From Bog-473 sp963782415 (GTDB lineage: Bacteria; Actinomycetota; Acidimicrobiia; Acidimicrobiales; RAAP-2), in contig CAWAJT010000006.1 in NCBI GenBank assembly GCA_963782415.1, positions 1 through 64,000 of the forward strand: a stretch of 64,000 bases of DNA, in the 5' to 3' direction. The translations under genes were made by a program, and so were the position numbers. Positions within the stretch are counted from its first letter, which is position 1. Each line of letters opens with the position of its first letter. Shown here in pieces: positions 53,455 to 61,654 of the stretch. A model generated the notes under the pieces. That model did not search any database, was not told the origin of the DNA, and was given only the letters and a program-made list of their open reading frames with translations.

Positions 53455-53703
53455 TCAGGCTCCCCGGCGGGCTGGCCCGCCAGCGTTCTGGTAATGGTTC
53501 TCCCACAGCGCCCGCGCCAGTGCGAGCGTTGCAACCGGCACATCGACATCGACAGGCCGCGGAGAGCCGCGGTCTCGGGCACAGTCGTCGCAGACAACGA
53601 CCCATGAGGTGTCGGCCCGCTGCACGATCTTGGGATGATGCACCTTCCGCACGTGTCGCACGACTCCAGTCGGCCTCTCCGCAACTTCCGCTGTCTCGAC
53701 CAT
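53455..53703 (-). CDS. Small Cys-containing protein, unknown
   Basis: An 82-residue candidate from ATG 53703 reads GVVRHVRKVHHPKIVQRAD followed by VVVCDDCARDRG, with one CxxC pair, then a helix. I could not assign it. The longer frame upstream lacks a plausible start. Supported only by protein-like composition. Confidence 0.4.
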   Translation of the reverse strand: MVETAEVAERPTGVVRHVRKVHHPKIVQRADTSWVVVCDDCARDRGSPRPVDVDVPVATLALARALWENHYQNAGGPARRGA

Positions 53704-54341
53704 ATCGACAGCCGAAAAGCACGCTCCAGTGATTTCAAAAGCCGAGGTCGTCCGCGACACTTGCGCGAACGGGAGGTGCCACGGCGACGAAGTCGGTGGT
53801 GCGCCGGTCAGGGGTTCTCCCGGATTTCGTCGCGGTGCCGCCGTGTCACCACTTTCGTGCCCGTGGTGCCACTCCCCTGGTTTACGCTCACAGCGTGAAT
53901 GGGATGCCCCGGCCGGGCGACCGGCACCCGGGATTCGTGGCGGAGCCGATGCGGTGCTGGGCTTTGCTCTACGACAGCACGCTCCAGGCGAGCCACTGCG
54001 ATGCACGCCCTTCGTGGACCGGACGATGGTTCAGTCCTTCCGGCGAACGATGGTGGAGCGTCTGGTCCTGTCCTCGTCATGTGGACGGACTGTCGGAGGG
54101 TCGGCCGGTCGTCGAGAGGCCTTGAGGTTCGTTCCTGAGGTGCCCGATCGCGTCGCCGTCACCGGGTGTTTCCCGCCGCGTCGCGTGATTGTCGCTTTGC
54201 CATAACGCAGGCTATCTACGGTGGGGGCGTCAGCCGGGGCGTCGGTTGGTGCCTCCCTCACCGTTCAGGGGCAGGTTGCCTGCAACGCCGCAAGCCAGTC
54301 ACGGTCGGGTGCGGCTCTGGGACGGAAGAGAGAAGGACATC
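53704..54341. other. Gap without a supported gene
   Basis: Frames on both strands are short and have no domain. A GC-rich stretch around 54215-54320 could form RNA structure upstream of the small gene at 54342, but I could not match it to a known riboswitch. Confidence 0.3.
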
Positions 54342-54554
54342 ATGCACCCCACCGTGAGGACCGTACGGCACCGCGACATCAATTGGGCTGAAGTCGCCTC
54401 GAGGGCAAAGGACGACTTGGGCGACGAACGCGTTGCGCGAGCAAGTGCCCGCCTCAGGATGGCCATGCTGGCAGTCGCCGATTCGGCTCGTCCTGTGTCC
54501 GCCTGGGGCCAGCGTGATCTGCAGCATCCCTCGCATACGGGGTCGAACGGATAG
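54342..54554 (+). CDS. Small basic protein, unknown
   Basis: A 70-residue candidate beginning at an ATG preceded by AGAGAAGGA (RBS-like, about 8 bases). The product is helical and basic (WAEVASRAKDDLGDERVARA). No homology recognised. It is reported because of the good ribosome-binding site. Confidence 0.35.
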   Translation: MHPTVRTVRHRDINWAEVASRAKDDLGDERVARASARLRMAMLAVADSARPVSAWGQRDLQHPSHTGSNG

Positions 54555-54800
54555 AACGCACAGGTCACGGACAAGTTGGCTCCGGGCACACGCCGCATTT
54601 GCGGTCCGAAGATCCGACGGCGTCAGTCCGAGCGAACGATCCGGACACATTCGCCGCTCCCAATCAGGAGCAAGACAGCCGTGTCGCGTGGGGTGTGGCG
54701 CCGTCCGACCCGAACATCACCTGATCGGGTGGCTTTACGGACGCCCGAGGCGGGTAGAGAGCAACTGGAACCGACACCCTCCAGTCGGGCACCTTGGCGA

Positions 54801-54849
54801 CAGTCCCCGGTACGTTCCCGTCCCGGGGACTGTTTGCGCCCGGGGACTG
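54801..54849. promoter_or_regulatory. Hairpin with two alternative right arms
   Basis: CAGTCCCCGG (54801-54810) can pair with either of two copies of CCGGGGACTG (54823-54832 and 54840-54849). The two mutually exclusive stems have loops of 12 and 29 bases. Such a layout could act as an attenuator or simply be a repeat; the transcript is unknown. Confidence 0.35.
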
Positions 54850-54918
54850 TTCTCGAGCAGTCGCCGACGTGTTCGGACGGATCGTTGCGCCGCGTCCGAT
54901 CGCTCGCCGGATGGTCGA

Positions 54919-54971
54919 CGAGCGTGACGACCCCGGCCCGTCCCTTGAGGCCGGGGTCGTCTTGTCGCTCG
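54919..54971. terminator. Long bidirectional terminator hairpin
   Basis: Inner arms GACGACCCCGGCC and GGCCGGGGTCGTC are perfectly complementary around a ten-base loop, and outer arms CGAGCG and CGCTCG extend the stem. It is followed by short T-containing flanks and lies 34 bases beyond the HicB-like gene's stop on the minus strand. This is a typical high-GC terminator. Confidence 0.65.
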
Positions 54972-55004
54972 TGGTTTCCGGTTCCCGACTTGAGGCTCGA
55001 CCCC

Positions 55005-55205
55005 TCAGTTCCCAGGGGTCCTGATGACGATCTCGAAGCTTGCCGGGGGGACGCCCAGCTCCTGGGCGATGATCCTCCGAGCGAGTGGGTCAATCTGGTC
55101 GTGCCGGCGCGTGGAAACCAGCGCTTCGGGGACGTCTGGGACCGAAATGAACCAGATTCCACCCGCTCTCTCGGCGATGACGCTGTAGGTCGGCCTGTCA
55201 CCCAT
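55005..55205 (-). CDS. HicB-like antitoxin-type protein, orphan
   Basis: A 66-residue protein with the HicB pattern: YSVIAERAGGIWFISVPDVP, then ARRIIAQELGVPPASFEI. The classic HicA partner, a small dsRNA-binding ribonuclease, is not visible on either side. Actinobacteria often keep single HicB-fold proteins. It starts at an ATG after a purine-rich stretch. Confidence 0.65.
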   Translation of the reverse strand: MGDRPTYSVIAERAGGIWFISVPDVPEALVSTRRHDQIDPLARRIIAQELGVPPASFEIVIRTPGN

Positions 55206-55641
55206 GGATCTCCCCCACTCCCCCAGAGGTGATTCTGGAGGACGGATTGACTGGTCGTTAGAGCCGTTCGGGCTGGGGTTTGATCAACTTCTGCACAACA
55301 CCCAGGCCGGTGGGCTCGTGGACCGCCACACCGAGCCATGCCTGATGGCACGGAACCCCCCCCTGGCTGTCGTCGGACGGCCGGAGTGGGGCGCGGAGGG
55401 GTTCGGGGTCCAGGCCATCGACGTCGACGGTGCGAGCGCACCCGGGCACCTCGGGATGTCAGCCATGCGCGTGATCCCCCGGCGGGCTCCGCGGTGCCCC
55501 TTCTCGCCGGGGTCCCGCCGTTCTCGACACCACGAGCGCCGGCAGCCAGGCCCACTGATCTGTCCTTGACCAGGCGAGAAAGCGGGTGGCGTGCGAGAGT
55601 GAACGTCCGAAGTCCGGAACTGGCCGGAACTGGAGGGTCGC
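55206..55641. other. Gap without a supported gene
   Basis: No conserved protein or RNA was found between the HicB-like gene and uspA. It must hold their promoters. Competing open frames on both strands look like shadows of each other. Confidence 0.3.
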
Positions 55642-56091
55642 ATGAACATCCTTGTGGCAACGAATGGATCCGATTCCGCAATCGATGCGGCCCGCCGGGC
55701 GATAGACCTGCTCCGTGCCGATGCCCACGTCGTTCTCCTCACCGTCGTCCTTGAATATCAGGATCCTCAAGAAGATGCCGGCGGCTTCGAGAGCCCGGTG
55801 ATCAGCGACGAAGAAGCCGAGAAAGGTTTCGAGGATCGAACAGCGGCAGGGCGCGCCGCACTCCAGAAGACCGCCGCAGTGCTCGGGCACGACGTGGAGG
55901 TTCGTCTCGTCCCCGGGGGTGAAGAACCAGGGGCAGTCATCGATCGAGTCGCGAGCGAGATTGGGGCAGATGTGCTGGTCGTCGGTTCATCGAGCAAGGG
56001 ATGGTTACGCCGGCTCTTTGGGCATTCGGTGAGTGACTATGTCGCCCATCACGCACCGTGTCCGGTCATGATCATTCGCCACGACACCTGA
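55642..56091 (+). CDS. Universal stress protein UspA
   Basis: A 149-residue alpha/beta protein that binds ATP. The start NILVATNGSDSAIDAARRA and the ATP motif GSSSKGWLRRLFGHSVSDYV (G-x2-G-x9-G-S) are typical, followed by PCPVMIIR. It helps survival under stress by an unsettled mechanism. It stands before the anti-sigma pair and may share regulation with it. Confidence 0.92.
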   Translation: MNILVATNGSDSAIDAARRAIDLLRADAHVVLLTVVLEYQDPQEDAGGFESPVISDEEAEKGFEDRTAAGRAALQKTAAVLGHDVEVRLVPGGEEPGAVIDRVASEIGADVLVVGSSSKGWLRRLFGHSVSDYVAHHAPCPVMIIRHDT

Positions 56092-56190
56092 GTGGTCCTA
56101 CGGCATCGAGGGTCGCGACGGCAGGCAGAAGATACGCACAGGGTCCAAATCATCGGTTCGGGTGATCCCTTGCCTGGGTAGAGCCACCAC

Positions 56191-56592
56191 GTGAATAGAG
56201 CGACGCGTGCATTCGCACCTGATATCACGGCACCATCGGCCGCCCGGGCATTCGTCGCGGGGATGTTGGCCCGGTGGGGCGTGGAATCCGAAGACGCGAT
56301 CCTGGTTGTCGGCGAACTCACGAGCAACGCACTCCGTCACGCCGCGACCCGGTTCCTGCTTGCGGTCGAACAATCGGACGATGAGGTCGGACTGCGGGTG
56401 AGCGACGCCGGTCCTGGCCTCCCATTGGCCAAGGCGCCAGATGCCGAAGGCGTTGGAGGTCGTGGACTCGTGATTGTGGAGACGGTCGCCAAGGCATGGG
56501 GGTTTCGTTCCGACCCGAAGGGCGGCAAGACCGTGTGGGCCGACATCAGTCTGGAGGAACCGGCTTCACGAGGTACTCGACCAAGCCGGTGA
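56191..56592 (+). CDS. Anti-sigma-factor-like HATPase (RsbW type)
   Basis: A 133-residue GHKL-type kinase domain protein. The N box is VVGELTSNALRHAAT, and the G boxes are VSDAGPGLPLA and GGRGLVIVETVA. Such proteins bind a sigma factor or a STAS antagonist and phosphorylate the latter. It starts GTG. Its 3' end overlaps the convergent STAS gene by 47 bases, so the two may interact functionally and interfere at the transcript level. Confidence 0.85.
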   Translation: MNRATRAFAPDITAPSAARAFVAGMLARWGVESEDAILVVGELTSNALRHAATRFLLAVEQSDDEVGLRVSDAGPGLPLAKAPDAEGVGGRGLVIVETVAKAWGFRSDPKGGKTVWADISLEEPASRGTRPSR

Positions 56593-56887
56593 TCTCGAGG
56601 ATCCTCCGAACGCCACCTGAATCGTTTGCAACCGTGAAACTGCCTCCCTCTGCCCTCACCCGCTTCGCGGCCACGACGAGGACGGAGATACCGGTCGAAT
56701 CCAGATAGGTCAGGTCTGCCAGGTCGACGAGGATCGAGCAGCCGGGCTCTTCACTGAGACGAGCCAGTGAGTCACGCAGCTGTGGGGCCCCGGCGATGTC
56801 GAGTTCCCCCTCCAACCTCACGCACACGCCATCCGCTTCGGAGATCACATTCATACGGAAGTCCGGATGGCTTTCGGTCGTCGTCAT
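56546..56887 (-). CDS. STAS-domain anti-sigma factor antagonist
   Basis: A 113-residue protein of the SpoIIAA/RsbV type. The phospho-acceptor region is DLADLTYLDSTGISVLV near residue 63 with the Ser and Thr in place; the first strand is VCVRLEGELDIAGAPQLRD. In the known pathway its unphosphorylated form displaces the sigma factor from the HATPase. The matching HATPase gene lies convergently opposite with overlapping 3' ends. Confidence 0.88.
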   Translation of the reverse strand: MTTTESHPDFRMNVISEADGVCVRLEGELDIAGAPQLRDSLARLSEEPGCSILVDLADLTYLDSTGISVLVVAAKRVRAEGGSFTVANDSGGVRRILEITGLVEYLVKPVPPD

Positions 56888-57214
56888 GTGATTGCCTCCT
56901 CCCAGAGGGGTTGAGGAGCAGGCGGTCTGCTTTGCCAGTGACTCGATCTCGATCTCACGTGGATCAACGTATCGACACTGTCATCGCATTTGGAAGCTCA
57001 GAGGACCAAATCACCCGGAAGGGTGATCTACCCCGATCCGGGGAATTCGACGCCGCACGATCGAGTCCGTGACCAGTGGGATCCGGTGCGGCCCGAGGAG
57101 TCTTGGTGCGAGGCCAGGCCGGTCACTCGTCCCGGCGCAGCGCGAAGGGGGAATACCCCAGTACTCCCCTCCCGCCTCGAGAACCTCACATTTCGTGCGG
57201 GAACGTTCACCGAG
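56888..57214. other. Gap upstream of the STAS gene, no gene
   Basis: This is a promoter-containing gap. GGTGATC-type words recur near 57005-57045, but I see no defined sites. Confidence 0.3.
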
Positions 57215-57480
57215 TCACAGGCCATCGAGGGCTACCAAGAACGTGGTGAGGACGTACAGGTCCACCAACGAGAACAAGAGGGGCCAGAGAGCTGCGCCGA
57301 CGAGGCGCAACCGATCGGTGACCGCGGGTAGGACGCTTCCACGCCCAGGACGCCAAGGCCCGCTCGCTGAGACGGCGATGGGAGTACACGTCCGTCCGTG
57401 TTGCTTGCAGATTGCGCGACCGCGACGAAGGCCCCAAGTCCGGCCAGCGCGACAGCGATGAGACTCAAGCCTTGGTTCAT
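57215..57480 (-). pseudogene. Small membrane protein, apparent frameshift
   Basis: The start MNQGLSLIAVALAGLGAFVA is in one frame, while the continuation LRLVGAALWPLLFSLVDLYV to the stop at 57215 is in another. The frames join near 57345. The start overlaps an upstream minus-strand frame by ATGA (whose end reads TIGTISVIAFSAFGRVRW), so two small membrane proteins may form a pair. Function unknown. Confidence 0.4.
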
Positions 57481-57810
57481 GTCCACCGAACGCGGCCAAA
57501 CGCGGAAAAAGCGATGACCGAAATCGTTCCGATGGTGACTGACACGATGGCCACCGCATCCAAGACGTCGTTGGCCCCGTGCGAGGCCGAGGGCGGGTTA
57601 GCCGTGCCAGACAGACGTTTCGAGATTGTCGGGCACCGTCGAGAAGAGCACCGCCGTGTGACGGTGACGGCAAGCGGGCCTAAGAGTGGCACCATGCCGG
57701 TATCGGCCCGGTATCGGCGACGAAGCCCGTGGCAACAGGGACCTTCGACCCTGGCCGTCATGACCTTCGACCCTGAAGCACCCCATAGGAATTGCCACAG
57801 ACTGCCCGCC

Positions 57811-59481
57811 ATGGATGTTCGCCGTGGTCGACGCATGCCCGGATCACGGGGCGCCGTCTCTGTGATTGGCAGCTTCATGATCGTGATGGTTCTGGTGAGC
57901 GGCTGCACGAGTGCCACGATGTCACTGCCGAACCTGCGATCAGCGGTCGTCCATCCCTCGAGGGCCGTGATCGAAGGACAGATTCGTTCGCCCGGTGGTC
58001 CCTTCCTTTACGACAAGGAAGGCCGTGTCGTCTTCTTCCACGGTGTGAACGCTGTCTACAAGCACCCTCCGTACGAGCTCTTCCCGGCCCCGGGGAAGCC
58101 CTGGAATCTGAGTGCCTCTGACGCATCGCTGATGGCACGCCTCGGACTCAATGTGGTGCGGCTTGGGATGACCTGGAAGGGATTGGAGCCAGGGACCGCT
58201 CCGGCGAACGATCCAGCCATCTGCACGCCTGGTGTAGCGCACGATCCGGGGCAGTTCAGTCAGGCGATCCTCGACAGCTATCTCGCCAAGATGAAGAAAT
58301 CGGTCGACCTGCTCGGTCGTTTCCATATCTACACGTTGCTCGACATGCATCAGGACGTCTACAACGAGCTCTTCGACGGAGAAGGTGCGCCGAACTGGGC
58401 GGTGTGCACAAGTGGAGCGCCCAACACCGACCCGCCCGGCCGGTGGTCGCAGAACTACGGGACAGCCGCGGCCGGAGCGGCCTTCCGGCACTTCTGGACG
58501 AACGATGTGGTGGGCGACCTCCAAGGCGAATACGACAGAGTGTGGGCTGCAATCGCGACCTACTTCAAAGATGATCCCTGGGTCCTGGGTTATGACCCAT
58601 TCAACGAGCCGTTCTCGACCTCGCTGGTCAAATCCGGGGACGAGAAGTTCGATGGTCAGTTGCAGTGCTTCTACACGGGTCGGGCTTTCGTCGGCGCTCC
58701 AGCACATGGCGCCCCGCCGCTCTCATGCCCCCCAGGTGTTCCCGCTGCCGGTGTCATCCCGGCCGTCCAGGCGGCCGATCCGGGTGCGCTGGTGTTCTAC
58801 GAGCCCGACATCTTCAGCAGTCGTGGTTCGACCAATTTCGTCGGCCCAATGCCTTTTGCCAATCTCGTTTTCAACGTGCACGTCTATTGCGGACACCGGA
58901 GCGGCAAGACAGGAAACCCGACCGATATCGCTGCCTGTGCCAATCAAGAGCAGCATTCCTTCATGACGCGCGCTGAGGACCGGACAGACCTTGGCACCAC
59001 TGCGCAACCTGGGGGGCCGGCGTGGTTCTTGAGTGAGTTCGGTGCCACTTCGAACCCGACTCTGCTCAATCGGCTGACGGCCGAGGCCGACCGGAGCTTG
59101 GTCGGCTGGACCTACTGGTCTTGGAAGTTCTATGCCGACCCGACCGGGAGTTCCGCCGAGGGTCTCGTCGCACCGGACGGATCGCTCCGTTCGACAGCCG
59201 CGATCCTGTCGCGGACATATCCCCAGGCGATCGCCGGAGCGCCCACATTGATCTCCTTTGATCCAGGCAGTGGAGTGTTCCATCTTTCATACGTACCTGA
59301 TCACGCCGTGAGCGCACCCACGGCGATCTTCGTACCGACGCAGGTCCACTACCCGAAGGGATACTGCGCCAGGTCAACTGGGGCGATTATCACCTCCAAA
59401 CCCGGGGACAGTGTCCTTCTTGTCACCAACAACCCCTCTGGACGCCTCGTATCCGTAACGGTGACCGGCGGATCGTGCTGA
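57811..59481 (+). CDS. GH5-family lipoprotein glycosidase (endoglycoceramidase-like)
   Basis: A 556-residue predicted lipoprotein. The signal peptide ends in VLVSGCTS (lipobox Cys near residue 32). The glycosidase domain carries FFHGVNAVYKHPPYELFP, LGLNVVRLGMTWKGLEP and LLDMHQDVYNELF. The acid/base Glu is in GYDPFNEPF near residue 265 and the nucleophile Glu in FLSEFGATS near residue 412. These features match GH5 subfamily enzymes related to endoglycoceramidase, which cleave glycans from glycolipids. A C-terminal beta domain follows. The ATG at 57811 or the one at 57835 is the start; the longer frame upstream lacks a signal. It is probably anchored outside the membrane and active on a glycolipid or glucan. 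Confidence 0.85.
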   Translation: MDVRRGRRMPGSRGAVSVIGSFMIVMVLVSGCTSATMSLPNLRSAVVHPSRAVIEGQIRSPGGPFLYDKEGRVVFFHGVNAVYKHPPYELFPAPGKPWNLSASDASLMARLGLNVVRLGMTWKGLEPGTAPANDPAICTPGVAHDPGQFSQAILDSYLAKMKKSVDLLGRFHIYTLLDMHQDVYNELFDGEGAPNWAVCTSGAPNTDPPGRWSQNYGTAAAGAAFRHFWTNDVVGDLQGEYDRVWAAIATYFKDDPWVLGYDPFNEPFSTSLVKSGDEKFDGQLQCFYTGRAFVGAPAHGAPPLSCPPGVPAAGVIPAVQAADPGALVFYEPDIFSSRGSTNFVGPMPFANLVFNVHVYCGHRSGKTGNPTDIAACANQEQHSFMTRAEDRTDLGTTAQPGGPAWFLSEFGATSNPTLLNRLTAEADRSLVGWTYWSWKFYADPTGSSAEGLVAPDGSLRSTAAILSRTYPQAIAGAPTLISFDPGSGVFHLSYVPDHAVSAPTAIFVPTQVHYPKGYCARSTGAIITSKPGDSVLLVTNNPSGRLVSVTVTGGSC

Positions 59482-59666
59482 ACCACTGGAGATTCCAGAG
59501 ACGACTCCTTCTCTGAGGGCACCGACGACGTTCGCGATGGGTGACCGTCAGGTCCGTCGCGATGTCGTTTGGCTCAATCGTGTGCCGACCCGCTCGTTGT
59601 CAGAAGCCGTGCGGGAAGGACACGCAAGGAACTTCTGCTCGGATTGAACCGCCCCGGGTTTCGTGA

Positions 59667-60551
59667 CTACTCGCTGGTTTGGGTAACCGCCGCTATGGCG
59701 GGTGCTGACTGACGGTAGTAGGTGGCTTCGAACTCTGCCGGCGTGACGTAGGAGTTGTCGTCGGTGATCTCTCCGTGCAGCCGGCGGTGGTTGAACCAGT
59801 CGATGTAGCCGAGAGTGGCGAACTCGACGTCGTCGAGGCCCCGCCACGGCCCTTGGGGGTAGATCAGCTCCCACTTGTAGAGGCTGTTGAAGGCCTCGGC
59901 CATGGCGTTGTCGTAGCTGTCGCCGGTGGATCCGACGGAAGCGACGATGTCGTTTTCGGCCAGGCGCTCGGAGTAGCGAATTGCCAAGTACTGGACCCCC
60001 TTGTCGCTGTGATGGACCAGGCCGTCGAGGACCTGGCCATCACGGGTGCGGTTCCACACCGCCATCTCGAGAGCGTCGATGGCGAGATCCGAGCGCAACG
60101 ACTCGGAGATCTGCCAGCCGACCACCATGCGCGAGAACACGTCGATGATGAAGGCGGCGTAGACCCAGCCGGCGTGCGTCTTGACGTAGGTGAGGTCGGC
60201 CACCCAGAGCCGGTTTGGCTCGTCGGCATGGAACTGGCGATCGACGAGGTCGGCAGGGCGGTGCTGGCGTTCGTCCGAGCGGGTGGTGACCTTGTAGGCC
60301 CGGCCCCGGCGGGCGCCAGAGAGTCCCAGGTCACGCATCAGGCGCTCGACGGTGCAGCGGGCCACCCGGACGCCCTCTCGGTTGAGCTGGGTCCAGATCT
60401 TGTCGGCTCCATAGACCTCGAGGTTGTTGCCCCAGACGCGCAGGATCTCTCCCCGCAGCTCCTCGTCGCGCACGGCTCGGGCCGACGGCAGCCGCTTCTT
60501 GGCCGCCCAATAGGTGTTCGGGGCGATCTTGCATCCGTGCTCTGAGAGCAC
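59667..60551 (-). CDS. IS3-family transposase OrfB
   Basis: The DDE integrase part: HTH_21-like region CKIAPNTYWAAKKRL, core with LWVADLTYVKTHAG (Asp), GLVHHSDKGVQYLAI (Asp), and SYDNAMAEAFNSLYKWELI (Glu). About 294 residues. The frame is open further upstream (IVAFIDDHRHRFGVEPI) to the end of orfA, so the active enzyme is probably the OrfAB fusion made by -1 frameshifting. Confidence 0.92.
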   Translation of the reverse strand: MLSEHGCKIAPNTYWAAKKRLPSARAVRDEELRGEILRVWGNNLEVYGADKIWTQLNREGVRVARCTVERLMRDLGLSGARRGRAYKVTTRSDERQHRPADLVDRQFHADEPNRLWVADLTYVKTHAGWVYAAFIIDVFSRMVVGWQISESLRSDLAIDALEMAVWNRTRDGQVLDGLVHHSDKGVQYLAIRYSERLAENDIVASVGSTGDSYDNAMAEAFNSLYKWELIYPQGPWRGLDDVEFATLGYIDWFNHRRLHGEITDDNSYVTPAEFEATYYRQSAPAIAAVTQTSE

Positions 60552-60604
60552 CCGGCAGATCGGCTCGACCCCGAACCGGTGACGGTGGTCGTCGATGAAG
60601 GCGA

Positions 60605-60940
60605 CTATCTGGGCGGTTGCGGGTCGAGCTCCCGCGCAAAGAAAGCCGAGGCCGCCTTCAAGATCTCGTTGGCCCGGCGCAACTCGCGGTTCTCACGCTC
60701 GAGTTCTTTCATCCTCGTGCGCTCGTCGGTCGTCAGCCCCGGACGGGTTCCGGCGTCGGTCTCGGCCTTGCGGACCCAGATGCGCAGACTCTCGTGGTTC
60801 ACCTTGAGCTTCTCAGCAATCGACTGGATCGCCTTCCACTGCGACGGATACTCGCCCTGGTGCTCGAGCACCATGCGCACGGCCCGTTCCCGGAACTCGG
60901 GAGGGTACGGCGGGCGGGGGTTTCTCTTGTGTTCTGACAC
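60605..60940 (-). CDS. IS3-family OrfA (HTH protein)
   Basis: A 111-residue protein with a helix-turn-helix (QSIAEKLKVNHESLRIWVRK) and a leucine-zipper-like C-terminus (MKELERENRELRRANEILKA). The end overlaps the orfB frame in the -1 phase. It supplies DNA binding for the OrfAB transposase. Confidence 0.9.
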   Translation of the reverse strand: MSEHKRNPRPPYPPEFRERAVRMVLEHQGEYPSQWKAIQSIAEKLKVNHESLRIWVRKAETDAGTRPGLTTDERTRMKELERENRELRRANEILKAASAFFARELDPQPPR

Positions 60941-60990
60941 TGCTCCATCCTCTCAAAGGAAAGAGCAATCACCATTCCCGGGGCGGTTCA

Positions 60991-61092
60991 GATGGAGTCG
61001 CCGACGACACCGACGGCTGCCGAAGACCTTGGTGTACTACAGGCTGCGAGTAAGGACGCAACTATCGCCAGAAAGAGGACTACTCGGATCAT
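60991..61092 (-). pseudogene. Truncated lipoprotein gene interrupted by IS3
   Basis: The 5' end reads MIRVVLFLAIVASLLAACST, a lipoprotein signal with lipobox LAAC, then a short stretch ending GVVGDSI, which looks like the first block (GDS) of an SGNH/GDSL hydrolase. IS3 begins immediately after. Joining across the element gives only 14 more codons before a stop, so the gene was probably already decayed. Confidence 0.5.
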
Positions 61093-61654
61093 GTCACGAC
61101 TGTCTAACAGTTGCACTCGCCAATAGGTGGGTGTGTCTGACTTTGCGTCGCCGATCCGCTGAGTCCGCTGAAGCTCGGAGTCCGCGTCACCCACGACCCC
61201 ACCGGAGGATTATCTCCGTTGCGGCCGGCCCGTGTTCTACGGCGCGTGTCGGAGGGCCTAGGGGCAAGTCCAGGCTGGCGGGCTCCGGCGCTGGGACCAG
61301 GGGAAGTAGGCGGCCGCAGGCCACCAGGGTGCGGCTGCCGTAACACAGCACCTGCAAACAGCATCAGAAGTTCTTACTGCCTGCTTGCCATAGTTCCCCG
61401 CCGCAGTACGGCACATCGGTGCGGTCTCCTTTCGCCTTGAGAGTGCGGCGCGTTTTGGGGCACCCAGCGTGGCCCGGCATCATCTTTCGGCTGTGGATCA
61501 ACTCTGACGGCTTGCACCCGAGCGGGAATCATCAGATAACTGCTGCTCGAGTTCACCCACCGGAAGTCGGCACGTTCCGTCTAACCACTGCGCCGACGGG
61601 TCGACCCGGATCTGAACAACCAACTGATGATGCGAATCCCCTCCGGTCCAATCG
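61093..61654. other. Gap before the sulfatase end
   Basis: No complete gene is visible. On the plus strand at 61506-61530 the translation DGLHPSGNHQI resembles the C-terminal Asp-x-x-His block of SGNH hydrolases; this could be a displaced remnant related to the truncated lipoprotein or chance. Confidence 0.3.

Larger units (their letters stand above)
59645..60990 (-). mobile_element. Complete IS3-family element with 3-bp target duplication
   Basis: The element is 1346 bp with ends TGAACCGCCCCGGG in both orientations. The three bases GAT flank it (59642-59644 and 60991-60993). It holds orfA and orfB overlapping in the -1 frame, as normal for IS3. It is inserted inside a truncated lipoprotein gene. 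Confidence 0.92.

Noticed and set aside
54215..54340. Cyclic-di-GMP or other riboswitch upstream of the 70-residue gene
   Set aside because: A GCAAGCC-like word and GC-rich stems were tempting, but the required conserved core could not be aligned; a covariance-model search would decide.
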